Part shown: positions 21,634 to 33,436 of the stretch, one piece after another
Position numbering within the stretch: position 1 is the first letter of the stretch
Layout: each line of letters starts with the position of its first letter
Assembly: GCF_019578655.1 (NCBI RefSeq)
Contig: NC_063257.1
Coordinates: 22,382,001 to 22,446,000 of the forward strand
Reading direction: 5' to 3'
DNA length: 64,000 nt
From: Ricinus communis
Taxonomy: Eukaryota > Streptophyta > Magnoliopsida > Malpighiales > Euphorbiaceae
Notes under the pieces: model-generated
Seen by the model: the letters and a program-made list of their open reading frames with translations, nothing else
What the model was told of the DNA's origin: nothing
The model's database searches: none
Translations under genes and position numbers: made by a program

Positions 21634-23073
21634 TGATGGTCTATTTATGCAACCTACACCTAAGGCAGTGAACCTACCGATGCAGCCTAGCACTAGTGAG
21701 TATCAAGGTCGTATCCCTGAAGATCGGGTGAACCTAGAGTTACTACTATTTGCTATGTTATCTAGTCTGAAATAAGGTGTGAAAGTTCTAACGTTACCAG
21801 CTAATGGTTATGAGTGCAAATAAGTAAATGAAGGACAACGAACAATCAATGAAAACAATTGCAAAGAGAGAAATAAACCCAAAAGGGGGCCTAAGTGATG
21901 GAATTCTAAAAATGGATTTTATAGATTGTCGATCTTGCTTACCCGTGCCTAAATCTTGAATTGAACTCGGTTCCTCTCTCGAGCTTACCGAGTTGCTAAA
22001 CCTGCACTAACCTAATGGAATCTCTTCCTATCGGATTACTACAGATTAGCATTAAGCATGATTTAAAACTATTAAGAGTTATTAATTCTTAATCCGGCGA
22101 GTAAATCAACCTTATCTCTAAGTGTTAACTATCGGTTCTTACTATTTAATGTCCAGTTGTAACAAGCATTTCTCAATGTCAAGAAACAACCCACAAACAA
22201 TTAATTCAACGTCTCAAATTAACTGAATCAAACTTTTGTTACTAAATAGCAAGAAGATTGCAAGAATGACAATTACAAATCTAACAATTAAGCATAATCC
22301 ATCAACAAAGGTGAACCCCAATGGGTTCAAAAGATCTAGCTACTCTTGTTCATGGTTAAAGCAATTAAGGAACAAAATAAGGAAAAGAAAATTAAAGGCA
22401 TGTACACCCTTCTCTTTCAAGTTGAATGAGAAACCCTAATTTAGCAAATTCGAAATCTCAAACCCTAGTTGCCTCTTGAATGCTCCTAAAGTTTGTCTTG
22501 ATCTTCAATTCGATGTTGGAACAAGTTAAATCCCTCCTTTAATTGATGAATTTGATCTCTCAAGGTCTACAATTGAGGTATAGGAAACAATTGATTAAGT
22601 GTGTGCATTGGAATTGAGTCCAAAATTTGTGTCTTTACCAAAAGAACTCAAAATTGCCTATATAGTTGATTCAAGCATGGCGAGTCCGGTGCAAAGGCTG
22701 AATTGTGGAGTCTATCAGGCCGACTCCTTCCAAGCTGTGCCCAAGCTAGTGCTGAGCCACCACAGGCCGTGCTGGAGGCCATGGTGGCTTCGTAAGCCGT
22801 GCTGAAATGGCACAATTGAGGATAGCTTCTTGACAATTCAGCACGGCCGGAGTCCAAACCGTGCTCAACCCTCGGGGTGCTAGTCCTCGCCCAATTTGAT
22901 GGATTTTGGTCCGTAATCACACGTATTTCCCTCGATTATTGATGGTGTCATTCAAAAATGACCTGAAACGAGAAAGGAAACAAAAGACAGGTGATTCTAG
23001 CATAAAATGGGATAATCATGCATAAAAATGTTAATAATTGGGCATGAAAACATGTGTAGTATGATGCTTATCA
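21634..23073 (-). mobile_element. Athila 3' LTR, complete, 1440 bp
   Basis: The minus strand begins TGATAAGCATCAT at 23073 and ends GACCATCA at 21634, giving TGAT...ATCA termini. It is preceded by a polypurine tract and is homologous to the inverted LTR 18755-19961. It contains a minus-strand TATA box (CTATATAGGC, 22657-22666) and a palindromic motif at 22841-22866. It abuts the plus-strand gag at 21633, so it probably inserted there or recombined with it. It serves as 3' LTR for the ORF-1/gag/protease remnant at 24722-29349. Confidence 0.88.
22841..22866 (-). promoter_or_regulatory. Palindromic motif in minus-strand Athila LTR
   Basis: AGCACGG-N12-CCGTGCT with loop GGAGTCC in plus reading, which is GGACTCC on the LTR sense strand. 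It lies ~175 bp upstream of the TATA box. Extra GC-rich CACGGCC/GGCCATGG repeats (22690-22800) fill the interval. Confidence 0.55.
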
Positions 23074-23092
23074 AATTACCCCATACTTAAAT
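23074..23092 (-). other. Athila polypurine tract region
   Basis: The minus strand reads TTTAAGTATGGGGTAATT directly before the LTR start TGATAAG. Athila elements carry a TTTAAGT-type tract with a G run at this position. It fixes the LTR edge. Confidence 0.6.
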
Positions 23093-24721
23093 TTTTGCTT
23101 GTCCTCAAGCAATCAACAACTCACTCCTCAAACAGATACCAAATAACTCAATCAAATGCATTGCAGGAGGTTAGCTCAAAACAAATTTCAAAACTCCGTA
23201 ATGATTTTTCCCAAAATCCCCAAATGACTAAATCCTTAAGAGAGAGAACAAACTTAATGAAGTTACTAAAGTTAAAATGATAAACCATCTAAATTGAGAA
23301 ATTAAGAACCATGCCTCACAAGATGTCACTCAAAACACACAAGTGTATATAGGTGAAAGAAGATCGCCACGCTCTCAACGCAAAAATACAGAAAAAGTGC
23401 TTACCATAGGCTTGCTTATAGATCCAATCTCCACTACTACGAAATAATCAATAATCATGATCAAAGGGTCTTGAGCCAGGTTGTAATGTGGTTAAGGTAG
23501 GGTACAGATAAATATGGAAAGTAGGCTATAAGTTGTTGGAAATTAAGCAGGTAATGCAAGAAAGTAACGAAGGATCAAGTGCTGTACCAAAATGAACACT
23601 AAGTTGCTCTAAAAATAAGATGATGCTCGAAATGAACTAAATTAATACTCTTTTTTTTTTCAATTTATATACTATGTATATATATTACAACAGCTTATGT
23701 AGGAGTTGTTGGTTATTGACACATACAATAAGACTGAATATCCAAATTTTTCTTTTCTGAATTGAAAGGAGCATCTATGAAAAATCTAACAACTTAGTGA
23801 AATATATGAATGCAAATTGATCTAAAATGAAATGCAGCATAAACTTACATAATTTCCAGCAACAATGGTAGAAAGAATGGTAAAATGAATAGAAGTGATA
23901 AAATGAGTGTCACTGTTATTATTATCACGAAAGGAAAGGCTATGGCTCAAAATTGGTTCACTAAGGGAAAAACAGGGTTAGGCTTTTGGCCAAATTGTGT
24001 AAATCCTAAGTGCCCAAATCATCTCACGATTATCGACAATTCATGTAATCTCAAAAAACATTGTAAAGCAAGTTCTAGAAACAGAGATTTTGTACAATGC
24101 TCACTAATGAAACAAAAGGGAGCATAAAAATAGTGATGCACCAATTAGCTCAAAATCTCACCATTTGAGTGGGTTAAAATTGCATGAATTCTCAAACCAA
24201 AGTTTTAACAGCCAATCACAATAATAAGCAACAATATTAACAGTGTTCTATATCTAAGATAAAGTAAAATGGAAGAATTAAGGAAAAATACCAGTTTTAC
24301 CTGGCTGGATTGTAATTAAGAGATTCGTTCATTGCCTTCTTCCAACAAGGTTCGATAAAAGCTATAAGGGAATCCATTCAAAGGAGAAAAAGTCATCAAC
24401 TACTTAATTGAAATAAAACTCAAGATAGTCACAACATCGGTAGGTACCTAGCCCACGCTTGAGTATAACACTGTCCACAGTGTTAGAGAGACTAAAACTG
24501 AGCAAGCATATGATTCACACATCATGGTTATTGAAGAACGTGCTGATTGTTTTTTTTTTATAATTAGAAAGGCACAGTGTTCTACTTAACATAAAAAGAC
24601 AAATGGAAGGAAATAACATAAAATTAAGCATGCTACAAGCAAGAAAGTAAAAGGAGATAATAAACTGAAAGAAAATAAAAAGAAAAAGGAAAGAGAAAAA
24701 TATCACAAATTTTTTTTTCCG
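23093..24721 (-). other. Athila 3' non-coding region, no gene seen
   Basis: AT-rich DNA between ORF-1 and the PPT on the minus strand. No conserved protein or RNA feature is visible. Long untranslated 3' regions are usual in Athila elements. Homopolymer T/A runs occur at ~23649 and ~24549. Confidence 0.5.
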
Positions 24722-26253
24722 CTAGGAGTCTGCTGATGGTGTATCCTCATTGGTTGGATCTGCTGGAAGATGGGGGGTAGGGAAATTTGCTGAGGAAGGG
24801 GGCGGTGGTGGATCAGGGTTCGTGAAGCATGTTGCCAGATCGAACTTCATATCATCAATGAGCCGATTTTGTGCTCCGATCTACGCCATCTTTTGAATCG
24901 CTCTACTATGAAGTCATTCGGGTGGCCCGCCTTTCTAATCCACTCATGAGCTGTTGAAGCATCTGTTCAAACCGCCAAACTGTGCCTTCGTCTCTTCTTG
25001 AAACCGCACAAACTCAGTATACTGCTGCTGCTGTAGATCGCAGACTCGATCTAGACGGTCGGCCATAGCACTGATCTGAACGCTCGATGTCCCTGTCGAA
25101 TGAGAGGACGAGGCTCCAGATGAGGGCATAAACACTTTAGCAGGGTTAGGAGTCCTAACATCCAGAATCCCAGCCGACGGGTGTTGGGCTCCTCTAGCCG
25201 CTGCCTCTCTAGCCTCCCTAACTATTGTGCCCACGAGCCTATATTATATACCATGTGGATGTCTAGTGGTCGTGATCATCTGCATGTTGATCATCTGTCT
25301 GATCCCTAGTGGTGTCATGTCACCAATATTTGAAAGCTCCGGACGGTAAGTCAATACATCGGTCTTAGCTAACCTAGTCACGTACGGACCGAAACAACAA
25401 TGCATCTTCTTCTAGGCGTCTACAATAAATGAACGGGCTTGGCGAGCCAATAAATATCCCAAGTCTAGCTTCTTCTGATGTTGTATAGCCTAGAGAATAA
25501 AGACATCAGTCTGTGTCACTACCCCAAAACTGTCCCCTCGGCCTATAATGGTGTAAGCTAGTAGGGTGTGAAGGTAGCGGAGATGGTCCGGTAGGCTAGA
25601 CGCCTTAGACCTGCTTGGGTAGTATGTTTTCGGCCTCATTACCAATGAGTCCCACATGGTGTCGTATGAAATTGGGTGGATGTAGAGACATCCCTGATAC
25701 TCCTCCCCCGAGATTTCTTGTTCAGTCCATAATCCCAAATGCATGCCAAATTGTGGGACCGACATCGAGAACTCCTTTCCCCCAAGCCTAAAATAAATTG
25801 CATCAGGCTGATGCCAGTTTGTGATCTATTGCTGCAGGAAGAAGGTGTTGAGGAACTCGATCGTAAGCTCACGGTAGGTTGGCTTAATGATGTCAAAGAA
25901 TCTCGCATACGGCAGAGTCTCGAATAGTGTGCGCACATCTTGAGCCAATCCCACTCTCTCCGGGGATGTGAAGTCTATGCAACGGGCCGCCATCACTTGC
26001 TTCCATCTCATGACTTGGAATCTACTTTCATTGTCTGCATTAGGGAATGTCCATAATGGATGACGGCCAAGTGTGGATGGGTTCACAGCAGGTGCTTTTC
26101 GAGGTCGAACTATTTGCTGTTGTGGTGGAGGTGAAGTGTTGGTGCTAGTACTGGTTCTAGTGCTGTGGAGGAAGACGTTCCTTCACCACGCGCTCGCTTG
26201 CTGGTAGCGACGCGTTTCAGTTGCTTTCTATGAGATTTATCGCGGTCCGTCAT
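24722..26253 (-). pseudogene. ATHILA ORF-1 family (env-like region) pseudogene, copy 2
   Basis: ATG at 26251-26253 on the minus strand (MTDRDKSHRKQLKRVATSKR) starts a basic, Ser-rich leader. The conserved block follows: SRFQVMRWKQVMAARCIDFT, VRTLFETLPYARFFD, YRELTIEFLNTFFLQQ (26086-25826). Then come MSVPQFGMHLGLWTEQEI (~25765) and a C-terminal part with GTIVREAREAAARGAQHP and a coiled-coil-like RVCDLQQQQYTEFVRFQEE, ending at a TAG at 24722-24724. Several frameshifts and stops break it. It is better preserved than the copy at 10977-12209. The order protease - ORF-1 - PPT - LTR fits Athila, except that RT and integrase are missing. Confidence 0.8.
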
Positions 26254-26365
26254 ATCACTTGAGTTCGCTTGGCACGGGCAGTGGCACGGCCGTGCTCATG
26301 ACCACGACCTGCGGTTGTATCCCGTGATGCCTTCGGAAGCTGTGACCACTTATTCTTTATCTTTC

Positions 26366-26391
26366 ATCACGAACTTGACTCCGGCCGTGGT
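26366..26391. promoter_or_regulatory. Palindromic motif upstream of ORF-1 copy 2
   Basis: ATCACGA-N12-CCGTGGT, a diverged version of the 26-bp palindrome, lies 113 bp upstream of the ORF-1 ATG. GC-rich CACGGCCGTG copies and a CCCGTGATGCCTTCGGAAGC block (shared with 13084-13220) surround it. No TATA box is visible here, unlike copy 1. Confidence 0.45.
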
Positions 26392-26699
26392 GAGGAGCAT
26401 GGCCTGGGGTTGTAGCCCATGATGGCCACGAAAACTGTGGTGAAACGGGGTGTTTTCGGGTTTCCTTTGCCATCTCAAGTCACCTTACTCCCTACCTGTA
26501 TTTGACACATATACGCATGTAATTAGATCATAAAACAAGTAAATATGGTCGAACGGAAGAGTCCGTCCTCACCCATTACATAAGTCCGAATAAAATTAAA
26601 AACCATAATTACTGTTAAGCAACTATAATAAAGTCAAAGGAAAATAATGAAATAATCACAACTAAAAAAAAGATTCGGGAATGCCTCCCGAAGGCGCTT

Positions 26700-26972
26700 C
26701 TTTTTGTTCGAGTCGTCTAGCTGGACTCTGCATCAGCATTCCTGCATCGCGGGCAAATTAAGAAGGTAGGCTCAATGTAAGTTGGGGGTCGAGGCATATA
26801 AGCGCAATTAGAAGGTCCGATGTGTACGGTAGATGACCAAGGAGGCGCTCTCTAGACCGATTTGGGATGTCCATTCATCCACTCCTAATTCTGGCTAAGT
26901 GACCTGTCAAAAATAAACTTGCAACTACCCTTCTCGGGTCTATCATAGCACAAAGTCTCATATTGATACAAG
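26700..26972 (-). other. Deletion scar: protease joined to post-integrase tail
   Basis: Only ~270 bp separate the protease end (26973) from the block CGGGAATGCCTCCCGAAGGC that marks sequence downstream of integrase (compare 13540-13600). RT, RNase H and integrase, normally some 3 kb, are therefore absent. The short interval has no recognisable domain. Confidence 0.55.
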
Positions 26973-27483
26973 TTATTTTTTTTCGGATGAATAACACATA
27001 CTAATAGGGGAAGAAACATGTATAGCATCATCCATTTGTACATCTTGTGGTTGTGTATTACATGCAAGATCAATTCCATCAATACTACAAATGGCATGAA
27101 CATGGTCGGTGGAAGAATTATCAAATGAGGGTAAACTAAAAGTGACACAGTCATCCCCTACATTAAGTTCTAACTTCCCCTCAAATACGTCTATTTTAGC
27201 TCTAGCTGTGGCAAGGAAAGGTCTCCCCAAAATTAATGGTACACCATGCTCATTGTCCATATCTAAAACCACAAAGTCCACAGGAAATATGAACTTATCT
27301 ACCTTAACTAGCACATTTTTCACAATTCCCCTAGGAAGCTTAGCAGTAATTGACTAATTGAATGCACATCCTAGTGGATTTTGCCTCCCCCAAACCTAGC
27401 TTATTGAACAAACTAGTGGGCATGACATTTATGCTAGCCCCTAAATCAGCTAATGCATCATCAACACACAAATTACCTAAAGT
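26973..27483 (-). pseudogene. Athila protease pseudogene
   Basis: Immediately follows gag on the minus strand. The active-site region reads VDDALADLGASINVMP at ~27450-27400, with Asp-Leu-Gly-Ala-Ser as in Athila retropepsins. The second half is the 116-codon frame 26973-27323: VDKFIFPVDFVVLDMD, VPLILGRPFLATARAKIDV, GKLELNVGDDCVTF. Stops at ~27480, ~27355 and ~27340 separate the two halves. Retropepsins cut the Gag-Pol polyprotein; this copy is dead. Confidence 0.85.
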
Positions 27484-29349
27484 TCAGGGAATAGTGAACC
27501 TCCCTGGATCGTGACGTTTCTCTGGTAACTTGCTCTGAAACACCGCTGAGCAATCCTCGTTAAGCTGAACATAGGCGACCTCCTCCAACTTCCTTTTTCT
27601 GCTAAGTATGTCCTTTAAGAACTTAGCATACTTCGGCATCTGCTCCAATGCATCAATAAAAGGCAAGTTAATATGCAGTTGTCTAAGAATATCTAAAAAC
27701 TTACTGAACTGCTCTTTCGCCTCTGCTAGTTTAGCTCTAGCAGGATAAGGAATCTTAAGTTGATATTCCCTGACTGGAATTGATTTCACCTTTTGTCCCT
27801 CAAGTTCCCTATCCTTACTGCTCGCCTCAACCTGCACATCAATAGTGGCGTCATAAAAACCAGGCTTAGAAGGAGCTGAAACTAACTTACCTGAACGCAA
27901 AGTGATGGCGTTCACGTGCTCCCTCGGGTTAGACTCAGTGGTGCTCGGGAGCGCTCCTTGCTGTCTCTCAGACAACATCTTAGAGATTTGGCCAATCTGG
28001 GTCTCCAAGTTCTGAATCGAGGCCTGCTGGTTCCTAAGTGCACTATCAGTTTGCTGGAATCTTATCTCCGTAGACGTCACAAACTTCATCATAAGCTCCT
28101 CTAAATTTGACTTCTTTTCTAGTAGAGGAGGAGCTTGTGCAGGCCCACCTGAATGTTGCTGCGGCTGCTGATGAAGTCTCTGAAAACCAGGTGGACCCTG
28201 AGCGTTATTGTTCCTCCAACTGAAGTTGGGATGATTGCGCCACCCAGTGTTGTAAGTATTGTTGTAAGGATCGTTCTGCTGCCTTGGGGCATTCCCCATA
28301 TAGTCAACCTGCTCAACATCAGAAGACATAGCAGAATTAGATGGAAAAGTAGTAGAGGATGAAGCAAACATACCTCCCGCAGTACATTTCACACTGTAAT
28401 GCAGGCCACCACAAAACTCGCAGCCAACGTCGCTGCTTGAACCGGCATCTGGAGTTGGTCAATCTTCTTGGCTAGAAGCTCCACCTGAGTTGCCAAGGCT
28501 GCTGTAGAGTCCACTTGGTTGACCACTCCCTGTCTTCCTGGTCGGCTCCTAGAGGATTGCCACTGATAGTTGTTCATGCCCATTTCCTCTATCATTTTCT
28601 GAGCATGCTCGGGCGTCTTACTGTTTAGTGACCCCCTGCTGCAGCATTCACCATCTGCCTCGTTGTAAAGTTCAACCCGCTGTAGAAGGTCTGAACCTGC
28701 ATCCACACTGGCAATCCGTGATGTGGGCAGCATCTCAAAAGATCTTTAAACCTCTCCCATACATCGTACATGCTTTCATCATCAAACTGCACAAAAGAAG
28801 ATATGTCATTTCTAAGTTTAGCAGTTTTAGCAGGAGGAAAATACTTATATAAAATTTTTTCAGCCAACGCCCTCCAGGTAGTAATTGTTTGCTGTGGAAT
28901 GGATTGTAACCATCTCTTAGCTCTGTCCCTCAAGGAAAATGGAAACAATCTCAGCCGAATGGCATCATCGTTGTTCCGTTTATCTTGAATGTGTCACAAA
29001 TCTCTAAAAAATTAGAGATATGTGCATTGGGATCCTCGCTAGGCAATCCTCCAAACTGCACGCTCTGCTGGATCATCTAGATCACGTTGGCTTTTATTTC
29101 AAAATTGTTGGTCGCTACAGCAGGTCTGGCTATACTAGTTTTCGTCCCATCCAAAGATGGTCGAGCAAACTCGTACATCGTCTTATGATCCTCATCGGCT
29201 TGGGGGTTGAGGTTCTCCATCGCGTCAGTTCCTTGAACTCGAATCAGAACTCCGCCTCCTCCTCAACCGCCTACAAACGCTGCCTCAATAACTCGAGAGC
29301 TCGGTTCAGATAAGGGTGCTATGGGATCAGGGTTAGAGCTCATGGTCAT
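27484..29349 (-). pseudogene. Athila gag pseudogene, minus strand
   Basis: ATG at 29347-29349 with upstream TAGGTAGTAT, homologous to the plus copy at 20131. The capsid core is split by a frameshift near 28950 (frame 28625-28948: FPFSLRDRAKRWLQSIP, SSFVQFDDESMYDVWERF) and another near 28640. The downstream part, 27484-28392, is open for 302 codons with the RNNNAQGPPGFQRL region and a basic C-terminus. The zinc knuckle is partly lost: the CEFC half is recognisable near 28420 but shifted. A TAG replaces a Gln codon at ~29080. Confidence 0.9.
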
Positions 29350-29354
29350 ATACT

Positions 29355-30637
29355 ACCTAAAGCTTGCTGATTTCTAAGAATAGTCTCGGTAGTTTAAAAC
29401 CTTATTTCGGACACTGAGATAAACTTTTCTATCATCTTCTCTATATTACTCCCTCTAGGAGGAGCTTGCTGCTAGTTTTTCCGTTGAAATCCTGGTGGTG
29501 GTCTTTGTTGATTTTGATTACCCTAAGAAAAATTCTGATAATTTCTCCACCCTGGATTATAGATATTACTTTAGGGGTTGTTCTGCTGCTTAGAAGCATT
29601 CCCCATGTAATCAACCTACTCTAGCTTAACGAAAGTATTGCCATTTTGACAATCTTGACTTTGATGCCCACCCCCACACCAATCACAAATCATAACTTGT
29701 GCCTGTCTTCTAGATGAAGATAGAGTCAAAGCATCCATCTTCTTGCTCATAGCCTCCAACTGTACATTTACAGCTACCATAAGATCTACTGCATGGATTC
29801 CAATCCTTTTGATTTGAACCTACTCTCTTGGATTCTGCCACTGATAGTTCGTGATTGCCATATCCTCAATAAGATCCATAGCTTGCTCAAGAGTCTTATT
29901 ATTTAGTAATCCACCTGCTGCAACATTAATAGATTGTTTACTTACGTAATTCAGTCCATCAGATAATATATAAATTTGCAGCCATAAAGGTAAACCATGG
30001 TGTAGACAGCTCCTTAGTAAATCCTTGAAACGTTCCCAACAATCATACAAAGTCTCGCTCTTTTGCTGAAGAAATCCTGCTATATCATTCCTCAACTTAG
30101 TTGTCTCAAAAGGTGAAGAGTATCTCTCCAAGAATTTCTCGGCCAGCTGATTCCAGGCCATAAATATCCCAACTAGAAATAATTTCAACCACTTCTTTGG
30201 CTTATCCCTCAACGAGAATGGGAATAGCCTCAATCGAATAGCATCATCTAATACCCCATTAATCTTAAAGATATTGCAAATCTCTATAAAATCATCCAAA
30301 TGGGTGTTTGGATCCTCATTGGCCAAACCATCAAATATGCAATTACTTTACACCATCTGAATGATGTTGGGCTTGATCTTGAAGTTGTTTGTTGTAGCAT
30401 TCGGCCTCATAATACTCGATGTAGCCCCATTAAGAGTTGGGCGTGCATACGCTTGCATGGTTCTCTCCCTAGGTGGAGCTACCATTCTTAACTACTCACT
30501 TTCCTAGTTTGGTTCCTTTTCCTTATTCTGATTCTGTAACTCCGCCACTGTTTTGACTGAAGCTTGTTCTCATTCTTCTCTTCATTGCTTCCTTAAAGTT
30601 CTTTCTAACTCTAGTTCGTAAGTGAATAATTCCATCG
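29355..30637 (-). pseudogene. Second Athila-family gag pseudogene (family 2)
   Basis: Possible ATG at 30635-30637 (MELFTYELELERTLRKQ). After stops, the core runs at 30326-29820: NEDPNTHLDDFIEICNIFKI, FPFSLRDKPKKWLKLF, WERFKDLLRSCLHHGLPL. Homology continues through a knuckle-like CDWCGGGHQS region (~29690) to FISVSEIRF and ILRNQQAL at 29360. There it joins, without spacer, the leader of the other gag. Only about half of the residues agree with the 27484-29349 gag, so it is a distinct family with its own LTR at 30790. Confidence 0.85.
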
Positions 30638-30765
30638 AACTAGCTCGATCATACAGATAATTAGGTACCTAGAGAAAACATAAACACAACAAAGATAAAT
30701 CAAATGAAAAATAAAAATGTTAAATCACTAGCTTTTGAATTATTAATAATATCATAGAAAAGAGC

Positions 30766-30783
30766 TTCTCGGAAACGGCGCCA
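30766..30783 (-). other. Athila family 2 primer-binding site (tRNA-Asp)
   Basis: The minus strand reads TGGCGCCGTTTCCGAGAA, a diverged tRNA-Asp complement, adjacent to the LTR end. Confidence 0.8.
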
Positions 30784-30789
30784 AAAACT

Positions 30790-32175
30790 TAATGCGCGTT
30801 ATCCGCACACGGCAAAGTGCACCGATTATATCAAGTAATACAATGATGAATAAGAGTATTGTTCCACTGGGGACCTAATTGTGAGTACTACCTTCAATCA
30901 TATACTAATTTTTAGCAATCAAAATATTATTTGGGTGTAATAATATTTAAAAGTAAAATAATCTTGAAAACAAAGATTAAAACAATTGGTGTCATCAAGG
31001 ATAAAGCCTATTTAGGTAGTAAATTCTACTAATAAGTTAAATATTTCATGAAACAAATAACAATTAATTTTAACCAAGAGTTAAGTTTGCATTTCACCAA
31101 TTTAGGTTTAAGCCTTTCTCAAATGATTAAACCCTTAATTCCTAAGAGGAGGGAGAGGAATCTCTTCTCAAACCCACTCACTTGAGTCACACAATAAGAT
31201 TAAGAAACTAGTAAACTAAAAATTTTTGTAGATCTATCACTAGTATCTCAATTAATCCTCAATCCCTAAGATGTGATTAGTTCATAAAAAGTTATCTCTA
31301 ATCAGTTTGTGAAAACAAATCTCAATTAATACGTCGACTTATCAATTGAATAGACAATTAAGCAATCAAAGGGACAAAACAACTCATAAAAAAGATTAAT
31401 TGTATTAACTTTGAATCAATCCATATAAAACAAATTAGGGTTCCTCAAAATCCAAATAGCAAGAAAATTATTCATAAACATTACAATAAAGAAATAAAGA
31501 TTAGGGAAATAAGAACTCAAACTATTCATGGAAGAGTAGAGATAAAAATCTTTAATCTTCAATCTTCAATCTTAGAAAATAATGAAAGAATTGATGTTCT
31601 TCCTTCAGAAATGACCAATCAAAACCCTCAAAATGAAAGGAAAATGAAGTTTCTAAGTGTTTTTCTTTCTAGAAATGAATAAAATAACAGAACCCCCAAT
31701 AAGACCCTAAAAATTCCTTTAAATAATGTATTTTTATGTTCCACACAGATACAGGCGTGTCACGTCCTATGATCAACACGCACTTAAAGCCATCCTTTGG
31801 ATCACATGGGTAAGTCCTCTTTCTGTGTCATGCCTTAGACAATCTGCCATTATTCACAACTCATATGGGAAGTCCACATGGACATGTGCTCCTGGTGTCA
31901 CACCTTCCTTCATTCTACCACTTTTTGCACTTCACACGGGAAGTCCAGACGGGCAAATTCTTCCCGTGTCGTTCCCGTATGGGACTCTATCTCTCGCTAA
32001 ATAAGTGATTCTTGGACTGATTTTCGTGTATTTTAATGCAAACTTATTCTTGCCCTATAAGCTTTCCAAAGTACCTAAAAATGACTGAAAATAAATTCTA
32101 GAAATAAATTAAACTCAATTGAAGATAAAATCAAGATAAAACAAGGCTCAAAAGTAGTGCTTTTAGCACTTATTA
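30790..32175 (-). mobile_element. Athila family 2 5' LTR, 1386 bp
   Basis: The minus strand starts TAATAAGTGCTAAAAGCAC at 32175 and ends GCGCATTA at 30790. Both ends look like TGAT/ATCA termini changed by G-to-A and C-to-T transitions. The overall plan resembles the 21634-23073 LTR, including a GC-rich CACACGGGAAGTCC / CCCGTGTCG region at 31740-31990, but sequence identity is low. It interrupts a copia protease at 32176. No 3' partner LTR is found in the window. Confidence 0.72.
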
Positions 32176-32340
32176 CTACTAGATATTGTATTGACAAAAG
32201 TTTCTCCAGTTGTTAAATGAGAAAAATATTTCTTATATTTTAATATGGCGTGCATGGTAGCATTGTCTACAAAACATAAATCTGTATCATTTATTCTTAA
32301 TCCTACTAATGAATGAGTAAGAACCATAATATTTTACGTT
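32176..32340 (-). pseudogene. Copia gag-protease fragment
   Basis: The minus strand encodes DTDLCFVDNATMHAILKYKK followed by YFSHLTTGETFVNTIS. This matches the copia protease region, whose active site D-S-A-T-T-H here reads D-N-A-T-M-H. It is cut at 32175 by the Athila LTR. Together with the LTR at 33020-33436 it is the 5' remnant of one minus-strand copia element. Confidence 0.65.
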
Positions 32341-33001
32341 TCTATACAAAAATAATTAATAAATAACACGTCAATTAGTATCAATCTTTTAGAGACTAAT
32401 ATATTTAGTTCTTCAAAAACATAAAATATTAATTCTTTAATAAATTGGGATACTAGATGTCAAGATACTTAGTTATTCGGAAACTTATAGTCAAGATTTT
32501 TAGAAATTTATATCTTTAGTTATTTATTTAATTAGTTCTTCAAGAATTAAAACTAATACTAGTTTTTTATGAATTAAAATTTATAATACAAGTTCTTTAG
32601 TAACTAAAATTTATAATATAAGTTCTTCAAAAACTATATATAACACTAGTTCTTCACGAACTAGAAATTAATTAACATTAATTAATATCGGGTTATATAT
32701 CTATAATAAATACATAAATAAAATGAGATAGAAATAAAATAAACCTATAATCCTATAAAGTATGCATATAAAATTATAATTACAATATAAACTAGTATTT
32801 GGCTCAAACAAAAGAATTTAGTAGAAATTCAATAGCCATAAAATTAAAATAAAGAAATATGTATTATATACTCATTAGGACTATCAAAATGAGTCGCTAT
32901 TCAATAATGCATTCAATAAAGATATAGTATAGCCTCATGTAATTTTTTAAAAATAAATATGGAAAGAGAAAAAAACTCTACTTTAAATCTTGTTTTAAGC
33001 G
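32341..33001 (-). other. Degenerate copia interior, no ORF
   Basis: AT-rich; includes short direct repeats of AGTTCTTCA/AACTA type at ~32520-32680. By position it should be copia leader and gag, but no gag motif survives, so an internal deletion is likely. Confidence 0.4.
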
Positions 33002-33436
33002 ATTGTATTGATAACATGTTGTAAAATAAAGAATAATAAGAAGAATAAAGAGTGCATAAAATAAAGAACAAGAAAAAAAATAAAAAGAGAAGAAAGAGTA
33101 ATTTTTCTTTATATGTATATATATTTGTATCTCATTTTATTGATTGTAACACCTATTTAAAGGGATTACAGAGGTAGAATCTATTTACATAAGAAACCTA
33201 TCCAAAAATATAATGATAGACATCCAATATAATCCAAATACTTTAATATTATCTTATGTAATTTTATGTTACTAAATGATTATTGTAAATATGGTTAGTA
33301 TTAAATCATGTTAATAATTTGTATAATTAAATTATTTGAGCTAATTAAATTAAATTAAAGGATTAATTATATTTAATTATAATATTTAAAATATAAATCA
33401 ACATAATTAATTACGTTCCATTAGTTGGGTATTACA
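33002..33436 (-). mobile_element. Copia 5' LTR (33020-33436) and adjacent PBS
   Basis: The LTR has TGTAA...TTACA termini (plus reading TGTAAAATAAAG to GGGTATTACA). On the minus strand it is followed by ACATGTTATCAATACAATCG, a primer-binding region of the TTATCA type found in some plant copia elements. Length 417 bp. A downstream protease fragment on the same strand supports the call. Confidence 0.7.

Noticed and set aside
23093..24721. Small open frames 23095-23280 and 23885-24127 as genes
   Set aside because: They are short, AT-rich, without homology, and lie in the Athila 3' non-coding region.
31726..32004. 92-codon plus frame
   Set aside because: It lies in the family 2 Athila LTR on the opposite strand and shows no domain.
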